Part shown: positions 1 to 5,078 of the stretch, in pieces
How positions within the stretch are numbered: position 1 is the first letter of the stretch
Layout of the letters: every line of letters starts with the position of its first letter
NCBI GenBank assembly: GCA_024278285.1
Contig: JAJRTM010000627.1
Coordinates: 1-5,078, forward strand
Length of the DNA stretch: 5,078 nt
Source of the DNA: Planctomycetota bacterium
GTDB taxonomy: Bacteria; Planctomycetota; Planctomycetia; Planctomycetales; Planctomycetaceae
Direction of reading: 5' to 3'
Made by a program: the position numbers and the translations under genes
The notes under the pieces: generated by a model
Database searches by the model: none
The model's input: only the letters and a program-made list of their open reading frames with translations
Told to the model about the DNA's origin: nothing

Positions 1-53
1 AGCCAATAAAAGTAAAGCCCGACAGTAATTGCTTGCTCAATGCGAAGCGATTT

Positions 54-83
54 TTGATCACTCAAACCGGCTGCACATAGAAT
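54..83 (+). promoter_or_regulatory. Candidate sigma-70-type promoter upstream of the MetH-activation-like gene
   Basis: A TTGATC hexamer (54-59, four of six matches to TTGACA) is followed after 18 bases by TAGAAT (78-83, five of six matches to TATAAT). Transcription would start near 90, giving a leader of about 55 bases before the GTG start at 145. No cobalamin riboswitch is evident in the leader; it is too short for one. The match is modest and such pairs occur by chance, so this is only a candidate. Confidence 0.35.
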
Positions 84-131
84 CCGGTAGAGTCAGGATA
101 ACTCAACAGGAATATTTCGATAACGAATACC

Positions 132-139
132 AGGGGAGG
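132..139 (+). promoter_or_regulatory. Strong Shine-Dalgarno site that fixes a GTG start
   Basis: The purine-rich AGGGGAGG ends five bases before the GTG at 145. This strong ribosome binding site at normal spacing supports GTG as the true start codon of the following gene; there is no competing ATG nearby upstream in that frame. Confidence 0.7.
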
Positions 140-144
140 CTTTT

Positions 145-864
145 GTGATCAGTCAGCAACTCGATTATTTTCTTGATTCCTCTGCTCGATTTATTCGAGA
201 TATCGATACGCCAGTTAAACGAAGCGAAGTCATTCGTTACCTCGGCTATCCTCCAGATGTTTCGCCCAGTCCGCAGTTTCAGGAAGCGTTAGATATCTGG
301 GTTGAGAAAGCAAAAAACAGGGCAACGCCACGTGCATCATTTCGCATCCTGCCAGTAACCGAAATCAACAAGCGTTCTTTGCAAATTCGGTTGGAGCAAA
401 AGAAGATTTCTTTCAAAGGAGCAATTGGCGAGTTTCTGGGGCCTTCTCAATTTATTGCAGCCTTTGTTGCTACTGCTGGCGTCGGTGTTGAAAACCTGGC
501 GAGCCAACTGATGAAACAAGGAGATGACCTCGCAGCGATGATTGTTAACGCCGTGGGAGCAGAGCGAGCAGAAGCTGCCGAGGCAAAAGTGATGGAACAG
601 TTGCGAGCAGAATCTGAATCAGCAGGGCTCGCCCCGACACTGCCTTACAGCCCAGGTTATTGTGGAATGAATTTGACTGAACAGCAAGCACTCTTTTCAC
701 TTTTTGAAGGGGAACAGATTGGCGTTACGCTTTCTTCTTCCTGTTTAATGTTTCCGATTAAATCGGTCTCCGGCTTGATTGGGATAGGGGCATCGTCAGA
801 GATTGTCATCAACGGTTCCCCCTGTGATCGTTGCAAGATGAAAACCTGTGCGATGCGTCGTTGA
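145..864 (+). CDS. Stand-alone methionine synthase activation-domain-like protein (corrinoid reactivation)
   Basis: This 239-residue protein resembles the C-terminal activation (AdoMet-binding) domain of cobalamin-dependent methionine synthase MetH, as a free-standing polypeptide. In MetH that domain binds S-adenosylmethionine and supports reductive methylation of inactive cob(II)alamin. Visible hallmarks, in order, are an N-terminal RYLGYP segment (31-36); a helical stretch with GDDLAAMIVNAVGAERAEAAEA (126-147), like the MetH region after DDY; YSPGYCGMN (168-175), equivalent to the AdoMet-contacting RPAPGYP loop; TEQQALFSLF (178-187); and SSSCLMFPIKSVSG (197-210), equivalent to the MetH ES.AM.P..SVSG segment. 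The tail carries C227, C230 and C235 (C-x2-C-x4-C), absent from MetH and possibly a metal or Fe-S site (inference). It has no signal peptide or membrane segment, so it is probably cytoplasmic. It starts at GTG with a strong ribosome site. The next gene, on the opposite strand, is a corrinoid-type methyltransferase, which supports a corrinoid role. The client protein is unknown. Confidence 0.85.
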   Translation: MISQQLDYFLDSSARFIRDIDTPVKRSEVIRYLGYPPDVSPSPQFQEALDIWVEKAKNRATPRASFRILPVTEINKRSLQIRLEQKKISFKGAIGEFLGPSQFIAAFVATAGVGVENLASQLMKQGDDLAAMIVNAVGAERAEAAEAKVMEQLRAESESAGLAPTLPYSPGYCGMNLTEQQALFSLFEGEQIGVTLSSSCLMFPIKSVSGLIGIGASSEIVINGSPCDRCKMKTCAMRR

Positions 865-1878
865 TTACTCCCTGCAAGCATGCGCGTAATCGGTTAATGC
901 CTGGATATTTTCAAGTGGCGTATCTCGGGGGATTTCGCAGCCAGCACCAATAATATATCGCTCCCCCGCCTGCTGATGGCACTTGGCAATGGCCGCAGTT
1001 ACTGCTTCGGGGGTGCTGTTTCGCAAATCGCTTACCGGGTCGATATTTCCCAGCAAAGCCTGCTCTGGTCCCATTGCACTGCGAGCAGAATCAACCGGCA
1101 CAAAATAATCGAGATCAACAATTTCGCAACCAAGTTTCCCCATCCCTTCAAGAATCGCATTGGTGTTCCCACAAATATGCAAGCGGACATGCGCTCCCAT
1201 CGCCTGCAGCCCTTCGACCAGTTTCTTTTCGTAAGGCCAGACAAAATCGGTATAAAACTTCGGGCCGATCAGCGAAGCAGCCGCGTCTCCCACTCCGATA
1301 ATATCTGCCCCAGCCTCTATTTGTGCTTTGCCGTATTGCAGTTCCATTTCGAGAATGAAATCGAATAACGCCAGGACAAATTCTGGCTCGTCAAAGAAGT
1401 CCATCATTAAGGTGTTGATGCCACGTAAGTCAGCCGCTTCCGCACAGGGGCCTTCCACCCAGCCTTGAATCGCTTTTTCATCGCCGACTCGCTGCTTCAT
1501 CAACTCAATTGCCTTGATCGCATTCGTCATCCGACCACCGCCGAAGGGATCAGGAGTTTCCAGTTTTGCGAGTTTATCTATATCTGCAAGCAGGGCATCA
1601 CTTTCGATAATCGCTGCCGGCTGATCGTCGTAATACTCAATGTGCGCACCACAATCCGCCGCTTCGCGAGCCGGGTCAGAAATGTTGGAAACGATGTCGT
1701 AATCAAATTTCAATGCCGTTTGTATCTGAGCTTCTGCAAGCACTTGATAATCTTTGACATACTCTCCGTACTTGGCGCCAATCTGATCGACGCAAAGCAT
1801 CATCACCACCGGCATCAACGGCGGACGATCCACCTGTTGACCATTCAAAAAAGCAAGAACACGTTCACGACCATTCAT
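865..1878 (-). CDS. Uroporphyrinogen decarboxylase superfamily methyltransferase (MtaA/CmuA-like)
   Basis: This 337-residue protein is a full-length member of the URO-D fold (PF01208) of the zinc methyltransferase branch. Known relatives such as MtaA and CmuA move methyl groups between a corrinoid protein and a thiol or other acceptor. It opens with NGRERVLAFLNGQQVDRPP (2-20), typical of the branch, and lacks the MRQAGR motif of true HemE, so haem synthesis is unlikely. The putative zinc ligands are H234 and C236 in HICGNT and C314 in GAGCEIPRDTP. The 78-residue gap between the two cysteines is close to that in MtaA. Other family segments are EAGADIIGVGD (188-198), FVWPYEKKL (212-220) and LLGNIDP (275-281). 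It starts with ATG, and a weak AGGA site (1887-1890) lies 8 bases upstream. Its stop codon directly abuts that of the reactivation-like gene. Methyl donor and acceptor are not deducible; a methanol, methylamine, methoxyaromatic or methionine-related role is possible. Confidence 0.88.
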   Translation of the reverse strand: MNGRERVLAFLNGQQVDRPPLMPVVMMLCVDQIGAKYGEYVKDYQVLAEAQIQTALKFDYDIVSNISDPAREAADCGAHIEYYDDQPAAIIESDALLADIDKLAKLETPDPFGGGRMTNAIKAIELMKQRVGDEKAIQGWVEGPCAEAADLRGINTLMMDFFDEPEFVLALFDFILEMELQYGKAQIEAGADIIGVGDAAASLIGPKFYTDFVWPYEKKLVEGLQAMGAHVRLHICGNTNAILEGMGKLGCEIVDLDYFVPVDSARSAMGPEQALLGNIDPVSDLRNSTPEAVTAAIAKCHQQAGERYIIGAGCEIPRDTPLENIQALTDYAHACRE

Positions 1879-1936
1879 TATCTGTTTCCTAACCCAGGTA
1901 AACCGAAACCAAACAAGAAAAATGTAGGTTAGAGGG

Positions 1937-1966
1937 ATTATAGATTGAGAATGATCAGGGTGTCAA
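1937..1966 (-). promoter_or_regulatory. Perfect-consensus sigma-70-type promoter for the URO-D-like methyltransferase
   Basis: Read on the minus strand, TTGACA (1966-1961) and TATAAT (1942-1937) both match the consensus exactly and are separated by 18 bases. Initiation would fall near 1930, giving a leader of about 52 bases before the ATG at 1878. Two perfect hexamers at near-optimal spacing, correctly placed before a gene, are unlikely by chance. A TGATCA palindrome (1952-1957) sits in the spacer. I see no clear operator, so strong, perhaps constitutive, expression is inferred. Confidence 0.75.
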
Positions 1967-2563
1967 AGAGGTGGCGATTTTTGAGGTTTCCAGAGTGCTG
2001 GAAAAAGGGGCGATGTATTGTTGGTGTAGCATTTTTCGGATGAAGAAGATCCCATCGCTAACGGTTTGTCATGCTGCAACTAATGACGATTATTTTCCGT
2101 TGCAGTTGCCGATGATTTGAAGAACGTTTACGCTTTGGATCGTGGAAAGCCAACTTTTACAAACAAGATCTCACTTTTTGATTTTCAGAATCGTCGTAGG
2201 ATGGGTGCAAGGCAATTCTCGCAAAGCAGGAAGAGAAAGTTTGGCGCGGGCCTTGCAATAATTGCCGGTATCAGCAGAAAGAATTTGTAAAAAAGGGAGC
2301 CCGGCAGAAGAGAGAAAAGAATGACAAATAAATTGAAAACTGCTACTGCCCTGGGGCGACGATTCAACCAGAAAGGGCTTTCATTTTATAATCGGAGAGG
2401 GCATCACAACACCAACCTCAGGCGGAGCGAATAATACAAAAATATCCGTTCTTGCATCAGGCCAACTTGTGCGCAGAAAACCCGCGACAGTACCATTCGT
2501 GCAAGCACAGTTCCTACGAAACGCAAACGAACACAGATGCGACAGTTATTGTTTGGGCGATGC
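1967..2563. other. Intergenic region of about 600 bases without a recognisable gene
   Basis: Between the methyltransferase promoter and the stop codon of the cysteine desulfurase-like gene I find no protein or RNA family I recognise. Short open frames exist (1971-2121 plus, 2321-2434 plus, 2185-2367 minus) but none has a convincing start signal or a recognisable sequence. The stretch from about 2219 to 2330 is purine-rich on the plus strand. Six-base arms TGCCGG (2263-2268) and CCGGCA (2301-2306) could pair across a 32-base loop. A set of nested inverted repeats is listed separately. No intrinsic terminator for the upstream minus-strand operon could be identified. The region could hold a small RNA, a decayed gene, or simply spacer. 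Confidence 0.6.
2053..2114. repeat. Nested short inverted repeats, possible RNA secondary structure
   Basis: Three nested five-base arm pairs are visible: CATCG (2053-2057) with CGATG (2110-2114), AACGG (2060-2064) with CCGTT (2097-2101), and GTCAT (2068-2072) with ATGAC (2083-2087). A competing pair, CTGCAAC (2074-2080) with GTTGCAG (2099-2105), would exclude the two inner arms. Together they could form an interrupted hairpin or two alternative folds. No poly-T tract follows at a position fitting a terminator, and the arms are short, so this may be chance. Confidence 0.3.
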
Positions 2564-3733
2564 TTACCTCAACGACTCACCAATATTTTTCAATGCGTCG
2601 AGAACGCTGTCCATCTCTGCTTCGGTTGTTGAATGTCCGATACTTAACCGAACCGTTCCGCCGAGTGATGTTGTTTCAAGCCAGTCGTGCGTTTTCGGGG
2701 CACAATGAAATCCGGTGCGAACTTCTATTTGAAAATGTTCATCCAGAATCGTGCCAATCACTCGTGGATCGTGATCGCCAACCGAAAGGCTGACCACACC
2801 AATCCGATTTTCTGATGGTGTTGACTCAGGATAGATTTTGACGCCGGGGATTTCACGTAAACCTTCCAGTAGTTGCGTTGTCAACTCGGCTTGTCGGCTC
2901 GATTCCTGCTCAACAAATTCCGGAGTGACAATTTCTAGCGCTGCGGCCAATCCAAGCAATCCGGGAACATTCAGACTGCCCGATTCATACCGCTCGGGGA
3001 GTTCAACCGGTTGTCTGGGCGATTCACTTTTGGTTCCCGTGCCGCCAAACAAAAGCGGTTGCAATTCTTTTTCCATCCCGCTGCGTACAAAAAGAATCCC
3101 GGTCCCCAACGGGGCAAGCAATCCTTTATGTGCAGGTGCCGCCAGCAGGTCGCAGCCGATCTGTTTCACATCCACTGGCAAATGCCCGACTGATTGCGAA
3201 GCATCAATTAAACTGAATGCCCCTTGCTGACGTGCCAGTTCACAAATTTCCTGAACCGGCTGGATCGTCCCCAGCACATTGGAAACATGCACGATGGCCA
3301 CCAGTTTCGTTTCCGGCTTCATCGCGTTTTGAATCGCCTCCGGTTCGATCACCCCCGTATCGTTCGGCTCCACATAAGAAACATCAATCATCCCGCGTTC
3401 TTCAAGTGATGCCAACGGTCGCAGCACTGAATTATGTTCCAGAACGGATGTCACGACATGATCGCCGGGCCGCAATACTCCTTGAATCGCAAGGTTCAAC
3501 GATTCGGTCCCGCTATGCGTCAAGACAATCCTCTCAGGCGACTCCGCTCCCAGTAAAACAGACAGCGCGGTCCGGGCAACCGAAATTTCTCGCCCGATAT
3601 TTTCCGCCCGAGCGTAACTGCCCCGCCCCGCCGAAAGTCCTTCTTCGCGAAAGTACCGACAAATCCGCTCCGCCACCTGAATCGGCTTTGGTGCGCTGGT
3701 CGCCGCATGATCGAGATAAATGTGTGATGTCAT
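2564..3733 (-). CDS. Cysteine desulfurase family protein (class V aminotransferase, TIGR01977-like)
   Basis: This 389-residue PLP enzyme belongs to the NifS/SufS-like group; such enzymes take sulfur from cysteine as an enzyme persulfide, leaving alanine. The sequence begins directly with the family signature IYLDHAATSAPKP (5-17). It continues with GRGSYARAENIGR (36-48); THSGTESLNLAIQG (72-85), a PLP phosphate region; H100 in EHNSV, expected to stack on PLP; D177 and Q180 in LIDASQSVGHLPVD; the Schiff-base lysine K203 in AHKGLLAPLGTG; GGTGT (230-234); and ERYESGSLNVPG (247-258). C344 in RTGFHCAPKTH is the expected persulfide cysteine. Overall order and length fit the TIGR01977 'cysteine desulfurase family' rather than IscS. 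I chose the ATG at 3733 over an in-frame TTG at 3748, because the latter overlaps the preceding stop codon and adds five residues with no family counterpart. The ribosome site is weak (GAG, 10 bases upstream). It lies 11 bases after the rhamnulokinase stop, so co-transcription is likely. No scaffold or other sulfur-transfer gene is adjacent, leaving its physiological acceptor unknown. Confidence 0.9.
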   Translation of the reverse strand: MTSHIYLDHAATSAPKPIQVAERICRYFREEGLSAGRGSYARAENIGREISVARTALSVLLGAESPERIVLTHSGTESLNLAIQGVLRPGDHVVTSVLEHNSVLRPLASLEERGMIDVSYVEPNDTGVIEPEAIQNAMKPETKLVAIVHVSNVLGTIQPVQEICELARQQGAFSLIDASQSVGHLPVDVKQIGCDLLAAPAHKGLLAPLGTGILFVRSGMEKELQPLLFGGTGTKSESPRQPVELPERYESGSLNVPGLLGLAAALEIVTPEFVEQESSRQAELTTQLLEGLREIPGVKIYPESTPSENRIGVVSLSVGDHDPRVIGTILDEHFQIEVRTGFHCAPKTHDWLETTSLGGTVRLSIGHSTTEAEMDSVLDALKNIGESLR

Positions 3734-3744
3734 TCGGTAGATTC

Positions 3745-5078
3745 TCAATCGTTATGTGAATATTTCAACAACGCACCAAAACGTTCAAACGCTTCCTGCC
3801 AGGCTGCCTTGTCGGTCGGTTCGAATCGTTTTGAATCGGTTGAGTTACGAACGACTTCGCGAATTTCTGCCAGCGTGTTGATGCCTCCTGCGGTTCGCGC
3901 CTGAATGAGCAAATTCCCCATCACGGTCGCTTCAACCGGTCCGGTCACCACGGGAACGCCGCACGCATTGGCGGTGAACTGATTCAACAGATCGCTGTTG
4001 GAGCCCCCCCCCACGATGTGAATCACCTCCACTTTTTCATTCGTTAACTGCTCAATCCCTTCAAGTACGTTTCGATATTTCAACGCTAAAGATTCGAGCG
4101 CACATCTCACGAGTTGTCCTTCAGTTGCAGGAACCGGCTGGAACGTTCGTGAACACCAGGTTTGAATTTCTTCCGCCATGTTATCGGGATGCAAAAACGG
4201 ATGATCGTTCGGATCGACCAGCGAACGGAACGGCTGGGCGTTTCTTGCCAGGTCGGTCAACTGTGAATAATCAAGCGAATTCCCCTGTTTTTCAAAAGAG
4301 CGTTTGCATCCCTGAACGAGCCACAAGCCCATCACATTTTTGAGTAGCCTATATGTCCCGTCAACACCTCCTTCGTTGGTGACATTCATTTTGAGGGCTT
4401 CATCGGTAAGGATCGCTTCTTGAACTTCAACACCGATCAACGACCAGGTGCCGGAACTGATGTAGGCCCAATTCGCTTTTCCCGTCTGATCCGTCGGAAC
4501 CGCTGCCACAGCCGCTGCGGTATCGTGAGTTGGCGGAGCCACCACTGCAATCTTCTTCAAGCCGGTCTGTTTGACAATATGTTCCCGCAGTGTTCCGAGT
4601 GTCGTTCCGGGGGGCACCACTTCCGGAAACAGATCGGTGGGGAGTTCAAACTTGCGAAGCATTTTGAATGCCCAGTCGTTTTCGGTTGGATGAAAACATT
4701 GGGACGTTGTCGCGTTCGTGAACTCCACAACCCGCGAACCACATAACAGCCAGTGAAAGAAATCGGGGATCATCAACAATCGATCAGCCAGTTCGAGCAC
4801 AAACGGATGATCACGCTGCATCGCCAGCAATTGATACAACGTGTTGATCTCCATAAACTGCACTCCGGAATTCGCAAAAATCTCTTCCTGCGAAACTTGC
4901 AGATAGGCAGCATCAAGTATCCCTTCGGTTCGTGGGTCGCGGTAGTTGTAAGGAATGCCAAGTATCTCATCTTTTTTCGACATCAGCACATAATCGACCC
5001 CCCAGGTATCGACACCAACCGAAACGATGGAGTCGCCATACTTGGCAGCCGATTTTTCCAAACCGACCAAAATCTCCT
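3745..5078 (-). CDS. rhaB: L-rhamnulokinase, 5' end cut off by the window edge
   Basis: FGGY-family sugar kinase that phosphorylates L-rhamnulose to L-rhamnulose 1-phosphate in rhamnose catabolism. The window shows about 443 residues. Compared with E. coli RhaB (489 residues) roughly 54 N-terminal residues, including the first phosphate-binding motif, lie beyond the right edge. Numbering from the TTG codon at 5070, recognisable RhaB segments are [12 protein letters not shown] (18-29), [11 protein letters not shown] (40-50), [10 protein letters not shown] (75-84), FTNATTSQ (117-124), THDTAAAV (181-188) with D183 as the expected catalytic base, SSGTWSLIG (205-213), [20 protein letters not shown] (231-250), NPD-like [10 protein letters not shown] (294-303) and [20 protein letters not shown] (351-370). 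The TTG at 5070 follows an AGGAG, but the frame stays open to the edge and homology demands more protein, so it is not the start. A run of nine G encodes part of the GGG motif. The gene probably heads a transcript continuing into the desulfurase-like gene. Confidence 0.95.
   Translation of the reverse strand, partial: EILVGLEKSAAKYGDSIVSVGVDTWGVDYVLMSKKDEILGIPYNYRDPRTEGILDAAYLQVSQEEIFANSGVQFMEINTLYQLLAMQRDHPFVLELADRLLMIPDFFHWLLCGSRVVEFTNATTSQCFHPTENDWAFKMLRKFELPTDLFPEVVPPGTTLGTLREHIVKQTGLKKIAVVAPPTHDTAAAVAAVPTDQTGKANWAYISSGTWSLIGVEVQEAILTDEALKMNVTNEGGVDGTYRLLKNVMGLWLVQGCKRSFEKQGNSLDYSQLTDLARNAQPFRSLVDPNDHPFLHPDNMAEEIQTWCSRTFQPVPATEGQLVRCALESLALKYRNVLEGIEQLTNEKVEVIHIVGGGSNSDLLNQFTANACGVPVVTGPVEATVMGNLLIQARTAGGINTLAEIREVVRNSTDSKRFEPTDKAAWQEAFERFGALLKYSHND
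4004..4012. repeat. Nine-base G/C homopolymer inside rhaB
   Basis: The plus strand has nine consecutive C, read as GTG GGG GGG GGC on the coding strand, in the codons of the conserved VGGG nucleotide-binding motif of the rhamnulokinase. Length variation by one base would shift the frame and remove roughly the last 85 residues. In this sequence the frame is intact. Confidence 0.9.

Noticed and set aside
3..80. Frame open from the left edge to a TAG at 78-80, possible tail of an upstream plus-strand gene
   Set aside because: Only 25 codons with no recognisable sequence; an open stretch of this length at the edge is uninformative.
865..1878. HemE (true uroporphyrinogen decarboxylase) as the identity of this gene
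   Set aside because: The N-terminal MRQAGR substrate motif is absent, and the H-x-C...C zinc ligand set of corrinoid methyltransferases is present.
1971..2121. Plus-strand GTG-started frame of about 49 codons running through the inverted repeats
   Set aside because: It has no good ribosome site, an unrecognised sequence, and begins beside the promoter of the opposite-strand gene.
2288..2305. GC-rich stretch followed by six T on the minus strand, possible terminator of the desulfurase operon
   Set aside because: The only tight stem, GGG with CCC, would have a two-base loop, which is not a workable intrinsic terminator, and it lies about 260 bases beyond the stop codon.
2185..2367. Minus-strand open frame for a 60-residue hydrophobic peptide, possible small membrane protein
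   Set aside because: Its start is TTG without a clear ribosome site, and the Leu/Phe/Pro-rich content follows simply from a pyrimidine-rich minus strand. No recognisable family.
2321..2434. Plus-strand 37-codon open frame starting MTNKLKTATALGRR
   Set aside because: Only a weak AGAGA-like purine stretch precedes the ATG, the peptide is not recognised, and short frames of this size occur by chance. It cannot be supported without conservation data.
2484..2546. Direct repeat GCGACAGT at 2484-2491 and 2539-2546
   Set aside because: Two eight-base copies 55 bases apart with no matching flanks or further copies; consistent with chance.
2452..3759. Several plus-strand open frames of 60 to 180 codons opposite the cysteine desulfurase-like gene
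   Set aside because: They are antisense shadows of a well-supported conserved protein and show no family features of their own.

Overview
The window is chromosomal-looking bacterial DNA of balanced base composition. It holds four confidently recognised protein genes and one large non-coding gap, with no sign of phage, transposon, CRISPR, tRNA or rRNA. The gene mix is a B12 (corrinoid) methyl-transfer pair, a NifS-like cysteine desulfurase family enzyme and an L-rhamnulokinase. The organism cannot be fixed from this alone. A Planctomycetota-like bacterium is my best guess, by inference from loose gene spacing, roughly even GC and the co-occurrence of rhamnose catabolism with corrinoid methyltransferase genes.

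Left part (1-1966). A plus-strand gene (145-864) encodes a stand-alone protein resembling the reactivation domain of cobalamin-dependent methionine synthase, with a Cys-rich tail. It abuts, tail to tail with no spacer, a minus-strand gene (865-1878) for a zinc-type methyltransferase of the uroporphyrinogen decarboxylase superfamily (MtaA/CmuA-like, not HemE). The latter has an almost ideal sigma-70-type promoter upstream (1937-1966). Both proteins belong to corrinoid methyl-transfer chemistry: one would move methyl groups to or from a corrinoid protein, the other would return an oxidised corrinoid to the active state. The corrinoid protein itself is not in the window.

Middle (1967-2563). About 600 bases contain no credible gene. 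The only structure I can point to is a set of nested short inverted repeats around 2053-2114. The remainder is the presumed 3' region of the gene to its right.

Right part (2564-5078). Two minus-strand genes lie in probable operon order. Rhamnulokinase comes first (3745 to beyond the right edge, N-terminus missing). A TIGR01977-type cysteine desulfurase family protein (2564-3733) follows, starting 11 bases after the kinase stop codon. The kinase carries a run of nine G residues in the codons of its conserved GGG nucleotide-binding motif.

I see no convincing undescribed system. The most interesting lead is the corrinoid methyltransferase plus reactivase pair, whose substrate and corrinoid partner are unknown from this window.
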